DNA from: Chloroflexota bacterium
GTDB lineage: Bacteria > Chloroflexota > Anaerolineae > Anaerolineales > Villigracilaceae
DNA length: 8,356 nucleotides
Assembly: GCA_026389975.1 (NCBI GenBank)
Contig: JAPLGV010000015.1
Span: 1-8,356, forward strand
Direction: 5' to 3'
Positions 1 through 7,077 of this stretch are shown piece after piece. A program made the position numbers and the translations under genes. The notes below the pieces were generated by a model. That model was not told the DNA's origin and did no database searches. It saw only the letters and a program-made list of their open reading frames with translations. How positions within the stretch are numbered: position 1 is the first letter of the stretch; each line of letters opens with the position of its first letter.

Positions 1-504
1 GCCGACCTTGCGCCATAGATCGGCGCGCCAGAAAGATGCCTGTTGCGGGATATGAACATAGCCTCGCCGCAGGCGTTTGTAGTCGGTTTGGGCCGCGGGG
101 AAACGGCCAACCACGCAGCCGTTCTCGTCGATAAAGTTGGTGTCGCCGTACACTAACCCGACCTCGGGCCGGCCTCGCAAAAACTCAACCGCCTCTGCGA
201 CCGCATGTGGCTCGTAAGTATCGTCCGAATTGAGCCAGGCCAGAATGTCACCTTTCGCCCGAGCAAAGCCCTTATTGATGGCATCGGTCTGGCCGCGATC
301 ATTTTCGGAGACCCACCAAGCAAACCGGTCTGCATAGCGCTGGAGGATGTCCACGCTGCCGTCGGTGGAACCGCCGTCCACGAGGATATACTCGATATTG
401 GGGTAATCCTGCTCCAACACAGAGTGAATGGTGAATTCCAGGAAACGCGCCTGGTTGTAGGAAGGAGTAACAATGGAAACGAGGGGAAGATTGGATAAAG
501 TCAT
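1..504 (-). CDS. Family 2 glycosyltransferase, 3' end cut by window edge
   Basis: This is an open frame of 168 codons from an ATG at 504 to the left edge with no stop, so the C-terminus lies outside the window. The product is a cytoplasmic GT-A fold glycosyltransferase that should use a nucleotide-sugar donor. The N-terminus reads NLPLVSIVTPSYNQ, the usual first strand of GT2 enzymes. VDGGSTDGS follows near residues 40-48 and WLNSDD near 88-93, where the aspartates bind the nucleotide and metal. The start ATG overlaps the TGA stop of the upstream membrane glycosyltransferase in an ATGA arrangement (501-504). No Shine-Dalgarno is evident, so translational coupling is likely. It is a close paralogue of the GT2 at 5304-6248 (shared SVLEQDYPNIEY and NSDD segments). 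The donor and acceptor cannot be told from sequence. The family call is firm; the specific role is unknown. Confidence 0.93.
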   Translation of the reverse strand, partial: MTLSNLPLVSIVTPSYNQARFLEFTIHSVLEQDYPNIEYILVDGGSTDGSVDILQRYADRFAWWVSENDRGQTDAINKGFARAKGDILAWLNSDDTYEPHAVAEAVEFLRGRPEVGLVYGDTNFIDENGCVVGRFPAAQTDYKRLRRGYVHIPQQASFWRADLWRKVG

Positions 505-2018
505 GGGTTATATGTTCGAAGGTCGAAAATCCAATAGCCGTCGCCTTGATCAATCAGCGGATAATGGGCAGTGAGATATTCACGCAATTCGGGCTGGTTC
601 TCCCATTCTGGAGGGGAAGTGATTACGAACAAATCTTTCCCGGCAATCTGTTCAGCAAAAGTGGTGGCAAAATCAGACTGGGTCTGCCCAGCCAAAGTGC
701 GTAATGCATCGTCGGCATTACTCAACCAGTAAGAGCCGCTGACCCAACCGAAGTAGGCCAGGCGGTAACCATAATCTCCGGAGAGTTCGACAAATTTTTT
801 ATCGTAGCCAATCCGTTGACCGAGTTCCTGCCAGTAAGCTACTTCGTGGCGATACTGATTACTCACCATGGAATTGCGGGCTTCCCACATTTTCATTGCG
901 ACACCAAGAAGTAACAGTCCGGCGAACATGGCTCGCGGCAGCCAGCCCTTCTGCACTGTAACCTGCCGGACCAGAAGGTCTGCTACGGGGATTAAGCCGA
1001 TGGCGACAATCGGAATGAGCGGCAAATGGTAATACTCATGCGTAATGAAGTGATATGGGAATGCAAATCCAAAGACAATATAGCCGAGCCAGGCCCCAAC
1101 AACCAGAAAGCGCGGCCCATTCATGTGGAACAACAGAATGCCCGCCATGGAGAGGAACATGGCTGCAAAGCCGACTATCCCGGCAGCTATAAACAGCCAG
1201 CGGCCATAAAACGACGGGTCTTTAAGTAAAGCAGGGAAAAAGCGGAGAGCGAATTGCCCGCTCAATGTTCCAGCAATGATCAGGCCGTAAAAATAATAGA
1301 TGATAGTTGGGATGGTTGTAATCGCGGCGACCACCCAGGTTTGTTTATCAACCAGAATGCGTTTCAAAGATCCCCGGCTAAGAACCAGCCCCACAGCAGC
1401 ACCCAGCAGAGGAAACACTGCCACCGATTTGACCAGGATGGCAAGTCCGGTCAATATTCCAGCCAAGATGGCAGTCTTCCAGGTGCGGTGCTTTTCCCAG
1501 AGATAGAGCGCCCACAGTGACCAGGCAATGAGAGCCGTCATCAGCGAGTCGGGCATGAACGCCCGGCTGGCAGTCATCCCAAATGGGAGAAACAGGAAAT
1601 ATGCCAGGGCAATGATGCCGCCCTTCCGCATGGAGAGTTCTTTCGCCAGCAGCCAGAGGGCAAGTCCGCCTGCCAGCCAGAACAGGGAGGCGTAAATCCG
1701 GCCCACCCAAATTTGTTCACCAATGATATGGTACATGAGTGCTGCCAGACTCTCCATGATGGGCGGCTCAATCAATCCCTCCGCTTTCCATTGAGCAACA
1801 GCAATGTCGCGCTGCCATTCCGGGGCGATCGGCAGGTGAGCATAGTACATTCCGCGTGCTATCAACAGCGAACGGTACTGGCGCACCATGTAGAAATCAT
1901 TGGGCAGGTCGGTCAGATCATACAGGCGGATGCCCAGAGCGCCGATGAACAATACAGCCACCAGAACTGCCATCAGCCAGGGTTTTGAAAACAATTTAGG
2001 TGAATCTTTATTTTCCAT
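501..2018 (-). CDS. GT39-like multi-pass membrane glycosyltransferase (second tandem copy)
   Basis: The 505-residue integral membrane protein belongs to the GT-C superfamily (PMT/ArnT-like, GT39). Such enzymes take a sugar from a polyprenyl-phosphate donor and attach it to an acceptor on the outer face of the membrane. A short cytoplasmic N-terminus precedes a first span at about 14-31. The first outer loop carries NDFYMVRQ (40-47), and D41 is the likely catalytic acid or base. Further marks are IEPP (83-86), a conserved R107, ASRAFMPD (150-157), GQFALRFFP (254-262) and PYHFITHEYY (321-330). About ten or more hydrophobic segments run to about residue 377. A soluble, probably extracytoplasmic tail of about 125 residues follows, with YGYRLAYFGW and a final WIFDL. 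The start ATG has only a weak GGAT upstream and lies 18 bases after the preceding stop. The gene is paralogous to the 507-residue neighbour, and its end overlaps the next GT2 by 4 bases. The substrate is unknown. Confidence 0.88.
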   Translation of the reverse strand: MENKDSPKLFSKPWLMAVLVAVLFIGALGIRLYDLTDLPNDFYMVRQYRSLLIARGMYYAHLPIAPEWQRDIAVAQWKAEGLIEPPIMESLAALMYHIIGEQIWVGRIYASLFWLAGGLALWLLAKELSMRKGGIIALAYFLFLPFGMTASRAFMPDSLMTALIAWSLWALYLWEKHRTWKTAILAGILTGLAILVKSVAVFPLLGAAVGLVLSRGSLKRILVDKQTWVVAAITTIPTIIYYFYGLIIAGTLSGQFALRFFPALLKDPSFYGRWLFIAAGIVGFAAMFLSMAGILLFHMNGPRFLVVGAWLGYIVFGFAFPYHFITHEYYHLPLIPIVAIGLIPVADLLVRQVTVQKGWLPRAMFAGLLLLGVAMKMWEARNSMVSNQYRHEVAYWQELGQRIGYDKKFVELSGDYGYRLAYFGWVSGSYWLSNADDALRTLAGQTQSDFATTFAEQIAGKDLFVITSPPEWENQPELREYLTAHYPLIDQGDGYWIFDLRTYNP

Positions 2019-2036
2019 AAGGATCCATTATTGCAC

Positions 2037-3560
2037 TCACGGCTGGTTTAACGGGTGCTGAAGGTCAAAGATAACATACTCATCTGTCTGGGCAAAGATG
2101 GGATAGTGGGTGTAAAGCAAATCCTTGACCACCGGTTGGTTATCAAGCTCCCCAAACATGGTAACCAGGAAATACTGTTTTCCGGCAGTATCTTCGGTGA
2201 ATTTCTCCATAATGTTCACATCCTGCCCGGCCAGGTAACGAACACCGAAATCAGCGCTGGTAAACCAGGCCGCAGAACCTTGCCAGCCCCAGTAAGCCAG
2301 GCGATAGCCATAATCCTGCGTCAGACCGATAACGCCTGTACCGTGACCAAGTTTATCTCCAATCTCAGCCCAGAATGAAGGTTCGTTTCGATAATCTGAA
2401 TCGACGATCTGGCGGCCTGCAGCATAGGACTGGACGGCAAGACCCACCAGAACAATGCCCACCAGTACAAGGCGAGGGAAAAGACCCGGACTGCGTTCGA
2501 AGAAGCGTTCAAAGAACAGCCGGAGAGCGGGGGCGATCGAGACAGCGACAACAGGGATGAATGACAACTGGTAATAATCATGCGTAAAAAAATGATAGGG
2601 GAAGGTCATGCCGAAGAGCAAATATCCGATCCACAACCCGATGAGCAGCGGGCGCTCACGCCTTGGATCGGACAAAAATACACTGAAAGCAGCCAGCAGG
2701 GAGACCCCCCAACCGATAGACCAGTTAACCGTCCAAGCCCAGCGAAAATAAAAGGCCGGGTCAATCCACATTTTCGGAAAGAAGCGCAGGGCAAATTGTC
2801 CTGTCATGTCCAGCTTCAGCATCCCGTAGAGAGTGTAAATTCCCACCGGCAAGACCAGCAGCAACGCCATCACCCAGGCCTGCGGATCGCGGACGGAACG
2901 CTTCAGCCCTCTAGTTCCGAGAATAACACCTGCGAATCCACCTACAATGATGAAAGCAGACAGATTTTTAACAAAAAGCGCTGTTCCAGCGAAGATGCCA
3001 AAGAGAATCGCCCATTTCCAACTGGCAGTATTCTGCCAGCGGAAAAGCGCCCAGAGGGCAAAGATGATGAGCGCTACCATCATCGGGTCTGGCATGAAAG
3101 TACGGCTGGCGACGACCCCAAAAGGAACAAAAAGATAGAACAGGGTTCCGATCATAGCCGCACTTGTGGAGGCAAGTTCCCGGATGAGCAGGAAGAGCGC
3201 CAACCCGCCCAGCACCCAGAATAACGATGAGTAAACGCGCGCAATCCAAAGGTGTTCACCGGTCAGGCGATAGGTTTGCGAGACGATGGTCTCCAACACC
3301 GGCGGCTCCACCGTGCCCACATCGCCTAGCGAGATCGCCAGTTGGTGTTTCCCAGCCAAGGCGTCGGTGACATATTGGTAATACATACCGCGCGCTTTAA
3401 GAGCAGAAAACAACTGGCGGGTGGGTGCAAAATCCAGCGGAGGGTTGGTCAGGTTGGTCATGCGCAGTCCAAATCCCGCCAGAAGCGCCAGTATCAGCGA
3501 GAGCATCCACACCCACGGACGCTCACGAAAAACAAAATATCTGAAGAAAAGTATTCTCAT
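2037..3560 (-). CDS. GT39-like multi-pass membrane glycosyltransferase (first tandem copy)
   Basis: This 507-residue GT-C type enzyme is predicted to act on the outer face of the cytoplasmic membrane with a lipid-phosphate-linked sugar. I chose the ATG at 3560 because an AGGAG lies 7 bases upstream. A TTG further upstream (3590) would overlap the previous gene. The first span is about 16-33. The first outer loop has LDFAPTRQ (42-49), with D43 as the probable catalytic residue, followed by ARGMYY. Then come VEPP (84-87), R108, ASRTFMPD (151-158), GQFALRFFP (254-262) and PYHFFTHDYY (321-330). A soluble C-terminal domain starts at about residue 382 and contains QDYGYRLAYWGW and IFDLQ near the end. 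It aligns with the following gene almost without gaps: GQFALRFFP and PYHF fall at the same residue numbers in both. This implies tandem duplication. It starts 10 bases after the stop of the split GT39 gene. The substrate is unknown. Confidence 0.88.
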   Translation of the reverse strand: MRILFFRYFVFRERPWVWMLSLILALLAGFGLRMTNLTNPPLDFAPTRQLFSALKARGMYYQYVTDALAGKHQLAISLGDVGTVEPPVLETIVSQTYRLTGEHLWIARVYSSLFWVLGGLALFLLIRELASTSAAMIGTLFYLFVPFGVVASRTFMPDPMMVALIIFALWALFRWQNTASWKWAILFGIFAGTALFVKNLSAFIIVGGFAGVILGTRGLKRSVRDPQAWVMALLLVLPVGIYTLYGMLKLDMTGQFALRFFPKMWIDPAFYFRWAWTVNWSIGWGVSLLAAFSVFLSDPRRERPLLIGLWIGYLLFGMTFPYHFFTHDYYQLSFIPVVAVSIAPALRLFFERFFERSPGLFPRLVLVGIVLVGLAVQSYAAGRQIVDSDYRNEPSFWAEIGDKLGHGTGVIGLTQDYGYRLAYWGWQGSAAWFTSADFGVRYLAGQDVNIMEKFTEDTAGKQYFLVTMFGELDNQPVVKDLLYTHYPIFAQTDEYVIFDLQHPLNQP

Positions 3561-3567
3561 TACTCGT

Positions 3568-3572
3568 CTCCT
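3568..3572 (-). promoter_or_regulatory. Ribosome binding site AGGAG that decides a start
   Basis: AGGAG on the minus strand sits 7 bases before the ATG at 3560 and overlaps the TAG stop of the upstream gene (3571-3573). It is the clearest Shine-Dalgarno sequence in the window. It favours the ATG at 3560 over the in-frame TTG at 3590, which would overlap the previous gene. Confidence 0.75.
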
Positions 3573-4392
3573 ACTTGCGCGAGCATTCAAACACCAGGAT
3601 TTTGTCGAAAGTTTCTAGCAGGTGGCAGGATTCAACATCCACCTGCGCCGGATTGGGACCCCGTTCTTCGAGGACCGAAGCGGGAGTCTGCCCCTCAACC
3701 GGGTCCACCAGGACCAGTGTGCGGTCGAACGCTATGAGCGGGTCGAAGTGAATATTCATAATGCCGTGCAGTTCAGAATAGTACCATACCGCAGCATCGT
3801 CTGGCGGGGCGACGATAATCAGATCATCGTCCTGCAATTGGCCCTGAACGAACAGGACTGCTTTTTCCTCACCGCCGCGTCCAGCCCAAAGCTCGGGAAG
3901 TTGCGGCGCGAGCCAGGCAGCGTGCTGGATTCCAGCCAGCAGCGCCAGCCCAACCACAATCACCGCCAGCGGCAGGCCGCGCCCCGTGCTGGAACCGGGA
4001 CAACACAAGAACTTTAGCCGGACTTTTTCCAACAGGCCAACGGTTCCCGCGGCGGCCCATAACAGCATCAGCGGCAAAAGGAACAACCACACCTTCGCCC
4101 AGGCATTCGGTCGTTGGAAGATGATCAAGGCAGCAATCCATAGCAACGCTACCAATTGCAACGGGACGCGGGTGGTGGAAAGCCGCCGATGGAAAATCAG
4201 GCTCAGGGTCCAGCCTGCCGCGAGGAATATCCCCATGAAAAGCGGGACGCCAGACGTCCACTCGACCCAAGTCTCGGTGAAACGATGGGAGAGAGTCTCC
4301 ATCAAATCAGCCCAAGGAAGCGGGGCAACAAACCCGTTCGCAAAAACTTTTTCCGGGCCGGTGAAAATCAGGATCGGTGTGTAAAACAACAT
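3571..4392 (-). CDS. C-terminal part of a frameshifted GT39-like membrane glycosyltransferase
   Basis: The open frame from an ATG at 4392 codes for 273 residues, but it is most likely the downstream half of the gene that begins at 5303. No ribosome binding site precedes the ATG. The frame stays open upstream to a run of six T on the coding strand (4434-4439). There it reads in-frame as LFFWKPGRAGFDAAIL and then into MLFYTP, a smooth continuation of the upstream membrane protein. The piece carries hydrophobic spans near residues 50-66, 77-92, 100-120 and 140-156. A soluble, probably extracytoplasmic tail of about 115 residues follows and holds IIVAPPDDAAVWYY. Both the several-span plus soluble-tail layout and the summed length of about 577 residues suit a GT39 enzyme. 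On its own this piece lacks the catalytic first loop. It could be a separately translated fragment, a decayed half, or an artefact of a one-base error. Confidence 0.72.
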   Translation of the reverse strand: MLFYTPILIFTGPEKVFANGFVAPLPWADLMETLSHRFTETWVEWTSGVPLFMGIFLAAGWTLSLIFHRRLSTTRVPLQLVALLWIAALIIFQRPNAWAKVWLFLLPLMLLWAAAGTVGLLEKVRLKFLCCPGSSTGRGLPLAVIVVGLALLAGIQHAAWLAPQLPELWAGRGGEEKAVLFVQGQLQDDDLIIVAPPDDAAVWYYSELHGIMNIHFDPLIAFDRTLVLVDPVEGQTPASVLEERGPNPAQVDVESCHLLETFDKILVFECSRK

Positions 4393-4394
4393 CG

Positions 4395-5303
4395 TCAGGA
4401 TGGCCGCGTCAAAACCGGCTCGACCTGGTTTCCAAAAAACAGCCAGGCGAACAGTATACCGAAAGGGAACAGCATCACCGGCACAGTATAAAGACCCAAG
4501 GCAGAGAACAGGCTGATCAGTATCCAGGCAAAAAGATTTTTTTGTTTGCGGACAATACTGCCGAGCGTCAACGTCAGCAGGGTGAAGAGCGCTACGAGGG
4601 TATAGCCGCGGGCATTGGTGGAATAATTGATTAATATCGGTAACCAGGCTACCAGCAGGGCCGCACCGAGGGCCGTCCAGCGATCATAGAGACGTTTGGC
4701 CAGCCAGTACACCGCCGGGACAAGCAACACGCCAGCCGTGAAAGCTGGCAGGCGCACCGCCCAGGGCTGGATTCCAAAAATGCGCGTCGAAAGATGGACC
4801 AGGATGGAATGAAAAACGTGGTTGTTCGGCAGGTGATAATCAGTGGCGGCAGAAAAAAGAGAATGGGCAAAGGCCACATAGGTGTAAGCTTCGTCATGGT
4901 GCAAAGACGAGTAGATGTATTCCAGCCGGTAAATGACCGCCAGCACCATGATGACCAGCACAGCCGCCAGGAAACCGAGTTCATCCTTGTGCGGGCGCAG
5001 ACTGGCAAAAAAGTGACCGGCATCCGCCCAGAGCTGTTTGAAGAAAGGCCCGAAGAGTTTCCAACGCCGCAGACCGGTCAACAATGCCAGACCAAGAAAA
5101 ACCAATCCGCCCAGGCCAAAGAGCACTTTGAATACTTCAGCATTCCATGATTTCAGGGAATTGAAATTGCCATCCGGCATAAGCGAATCGGTAAAAGGCT
5201 TCAAGATTCCATAAGGAAGCAAGGCCAGGATGATCCCAAAAATCCCCACCGATGCTGGCAAAGCGGCGAACAACCAGGAAATCCAATTGCGGCGCGGCAT
5301 CAT
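4395..5303 (-). CDS. N-terminal part of a frameshifted GT39-like membrane glycosyltransferase
   Basis: The 302-residue open frame holds the catalytic half of a GT-C (GT39/PMT_2-like) enzyme. Two extra N-terminal spans (about 8-31 and 58-77) precede the canonical first span (about 109-127). The first outer loop then reads SSLHHDEAYTY (132-142), with D137 and E138 as the classic acidic pair of this family. Further family marks are NNHVFHSILVHL (160-171), VRLPAF (183-188) and NYSTNARGYTL (226-236). The frame ends soon after a run of six T, in NQVEPVLTRPS, which is not membrane-like. Five bases on, another frame carries the rest of the enzyme. One added T would join the halves into about 577 residues. 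The tandem ATG start abuts the stop of the upstream GT2 with no gap. Transfer of a lipid-phosphate sugar outside the membrane is the expected role. Whether active protein is made depends on the frameshift being real. Confidence 0.75.
   Translation of the reverse strand: MMPRRNWISWLFAALPASVGIFGIILALLPYGILKPFTDSLMPDGNFNSLKSWNAEVFKVLFGLGGLVFLGLALLTGLRRWKLFGPFFKQLWADAGHFFASLRPHKDELGFLAAVLVIMVLAVIYRLEYIYSSLHHDEAYTYVAFAHSLFSAATDYHLPNNHVFHSILVHLSTRIFGIQPWAVRLPAFTAGVLLVPAVYWLAKRLYDRWTALGAALLVAWLPILINYSTNARGYTLVALFTLLTLTLGSIVRKQKNLFAWILISLFSALGLYTVPVMLFPFGILFAWLFFGNQVEPVLTRPS
4434..4439 (-). other. Apparent frameshift site in a T6 run
   Basis: On the coding strand the sequence is CTG TTTTTT GGAAACC. 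With six T the reading frame runs into the stop at 4395-4397. With seven T, or a one-base backward slip on TTT, it reads L F F W K P G R A G F D A A I L T M L F Y T P and continues 273 further residues of hydrophobic enzyme. Homopolymer length error, true mutation, transcriptional slippage and ribosomal slippage all fit. A standard X XXY YYZ slippery heptamer is not present, because the base before the T run is G. Confidence 0.7.
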
Positions 5304-6248
5304 CTACTTGTCCCGTTTCAAACGGCGGGTGCGCAAACGGTCGTACAGGGCACGTACTTTTTGCAAGCCCAGCAAGGAGAAAAAGGCCAGCAGGATGTGC
5401 TTCCAATCGCCGAGGGCGGTTGGCAGATGCAAGCTGAATGAACGACCATATGCCCGCAGGGCGCCGCCCGGCTGACCGGCGTCGGTCAGGTAGAAGGCAT
5501 CGAACCGGTTCACGCCCGCCATGATTCGTTTTTCATCGACAGCATAAATTTCGGCAAATTCCGGCCGGGACTTCAGGTCATCAATCAGCAATTTGGCTTC
5601 CTGTCCGTAAGCCGCGCCGCGGGTGCGGTTCTTGGCCTGGTCATGATAGCGAGCCGCCGCCCAGGTCTGCGGGACATAGACGATGGGCGCAATGCGTGCC
5701 ATGCACATCCAGAGCAGGTTATCCATCAGCAGCTGGTAGGCCGGGTTTAGGTATTCGACCTGTTCCAGCACCGAATGGCGCATAAAAGCCGCCGGTTGGC
5801 AAATGATATTGAATGCCATCAGATCCGTCAGTGAGTATTGGCGGGCGCGCATCAGGTTGAACGGCTTGCCGTTCGCGTCAATAGCGAGGGCATCCGCGTA
5901 AAAGAGACCCGCCTCGGGATGGGACCGGAAAGCTGCCACCGCGGCCGACACCGCCCCAGGCTGGTACAAATCGTCCGAGTTCAGCCAGCCGACGATCTCG
6001 CCACGTGCCCGGCGCAGGCCTTTGTTGACCGCCTCCGACTGACCGGAATCCTTTTCCGAAACCCACCAGGTGATCCTATCGGCATACTTGCGGATTATCT
6101 CGACACTGTTATCGGTGGAGGCGCCGTCCACGACCAGATATTCGATGTTGGGGTAATCCTGTTCCAGCACCGAGCGCAGGGTGGCTTCCAGGAAGCGTCC
6201 CTGGTTGTAGGACGGAGTAACAATGGAAACGAGGGGAAGGTCAGACAT
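5304..6248 (-). CDS. Family 2 glycosyltransferase
   Basis: This 314-residue GT-A fold glycosyltransferase should use a nucleotide-sugar donor on the cytoplasmic side. LPLVSIVTPSYNQG opens the fold at residues 4-17. VVDGASTDNS (39-48) and GWLNSDDLY (87-95) supply the acidic nucleotide and metal ligands. GQSEAVNKGLRRARG (69-83) is the usual helix before the DD motif. ICQPAAF (149-155) and DNLLW (176-180) mark the acceptor side. The C-terminal third is basic and ends in a run of Arg and Lys, which may hold it at the membrane. I chose the ATG at 6248, one base after the stop of the previous gene. An upstream in-frame TTG at 6275 would overlap that gene. No strong Shine-Dalgarno is seen, so coupling is likely. 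The stop abuts the next start directly. The sugar specificity is unknown. Confidence 0.93.
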   Translation of the reverse strand: MSDLPLVSIVTPSYNQGRFLEATLRSVLEQDYPNIEYLVVDGASTDNSVEIIRKYADRITWWVSEKDSGQSEAVNKGLRRARGEIVGWLNSDDLYQPGAVSAAVAAFRSHPEAGLFYADALAIDANGKPFNLMRARQYSLTDLMAFNIICQPAAFMRHSVLEQVEYLNPAYQLLMDNLLWMCMARIAPIVYVPQTWAAARYHDQAKNRTRGAAYGQEAKLLIDDLKSRPEFAEIYAVDEKRIMAGVNRFDAFYLTDAGQPGGALRAYGRSFSLHLPTALGDWKHILLAFFSLLGLQKVRALYDRLRTRRLKRDK

Positions 6249-6249
6249 G

Positions 6250-7065
6250 CTATTTGAAGAGAGACGGGTAGTCAACTTTGGGGAAGATGGTCAGTTTTCC
6301 ACCGACGGTAGCGTCCAGGACCTGCCGCCCGTCGGCCTCGTAAGCCTGACGGGCCAGCCGATAACCAATCTCGGAGGTTTCAAAGTCAGGGAGTTGCCAA
6401 CGGAAGCCTTTTCCGAAATAACCGGGATGGAAATGGTTGGGATCATCCCCTTGCGAGACAACCGTGGTATTGGCTTTGCCCGGCACATTGGAATTATGGT
6501 CCACGCCAACCAGGATAACCTGCTCGAAGCCCATGTGGAAGGCAAGTTGCAGCGTAACATAGGTGACAGTCGCACTTTCCCAGACCCGATGACGGACATC
6601 ACGGGCAAAGGCAGGGTTGTCGTAAGTGGTGTAAAGGAAAGTGGCAGGGAGTGGACCTACCGGGAAAAATCGATGTGAGCGCCATGAAAGGAACTTCGGC
6701 ATGGGCAGTGCGGAGATGTCACCGGTGCATTGTTCGATGACCAGGTCATTGACCGAGACAAAATACGTGGTAGCGAATCCCAGTTCGGGGAACATCAGGT
6801 AAATGCGGTTCAGGCCAAACGTGAATTCATCTTTGAGTTTTCCCAGATCGGTTTGCTTCAGGCTGGGGCCATTCCCGATGATAAAGGCGCGTTTGCCTTT
6901 GTGAATATCTTTCAGTTCGGCCAGACGCGCCATGCTCGCGCGCCGCCAGGGATGAAAGTAAACCCCCGGCAGGTCAGGCAGGTGCATCAACCCGCTGTAG
7001 GTTTTGCGCAGGACATTCCAGGCCGGGGCAGGAACAATTTGTTTTATGGTTTGCTTCACGCTCAC
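6250..7065 (-). CDS. GNGPSL-motif protein (DUF115/MptE-like, GT42 sialyltransferase-like)
   Basis: This 271-residue soluble protein carries AFIIGNGPSLKQTD (60-73). That nucleotide-binding signature is shared by DUF115/MptE-like proteins, Maf flagellin glycosyltransferases and CstII-type sialyltransferases (GT42). It is followed by FGLNRIYL (83-90). A second conserved block reads ESATVTYVTLQLAFHMGFEQ (163-182) then VILVGVDHN (183-191), matching the order of CstII, where a similar helix leads into a GID strand. A histidine-rich stretch NHFHPGYFGKG (210-220) lies where CstII has its catalytic histidine region. In a glycan cluster it is most plausibly a transferase using a CMP-sugar or a related donor, but family assignment is from motif recall only. 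Some related proteins are pterin diphosphokinases, a less likely role here. The start is GTG at 7065, 12 bases after the SDR stop; an alternative GTG lies at 7059. A purine-rich AAAGAGAAACAAGA precedes it. Confidence 0.8.
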   Translation of the reverse strand: MSVKQTIKQIVPAPAWNVLRKTYSGLMHLPDLPGVYFHPWRRASMARLAELKDIHKGKRAFIIGNGPSLKQTDLGKLKDEFTFGLNRIYLMFPELGFATTYFVSVNDLVIEQCTGDISALPMPKFLSWRSHRFFPVGPLPATFLYTTYDNPAFARDVRHRVWESATVTYVTLQLAFHMGFEQVILVGVDHNSNVPGKANTTVVSQGDDPNHFHPGYFGKGFRWQLPDFETSEIGYRLARQAYEADGRQVLDATVGGKLTIFPKVDYPSLFK

Positions 7066-7077
7066 TCTTGTTTCTCT

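Noticed and set aside
153..473. Minus-strand open frame of 106 codons at the left edge
   Set aside because: It is a shifted-frame shadow of the GT2 gene whose true frame (1-504) is open to the window edge and carries the GT2 motifs.
2019..2036. Possible terminator or promoter in the largest intergenic gap
   Set aside because: The gap is only 18 bases, with no stem-loop plus T run and no room for a promoter. The GGATCC palindrome inside it is too short to matter.
2580..3224. 214-codon open frame on the plus strand
   Set aside because: It is antisense to the first tandem GT39 gene. The product is a low-complexity polar sequence, as expected from the complement of hydrophobic codons.
3561..3590. 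Upstream TTG start for the first tandem GT39 gene
   Set aside because: It would overlap the preceding gene by 20 bases and lacks a ribosome binding site, while the ATG at 3560 has AGGAG at proper spacing.
4395..4440. Programmed -1 ribosomal frameshift in the split GT39
   Set aside because: The T6 run could allow slippage, but there is no standard slippery heptamer and I cannot show a stimulatory structure. Mutation or sequence error is simpler, so it is kept only as an alternative.
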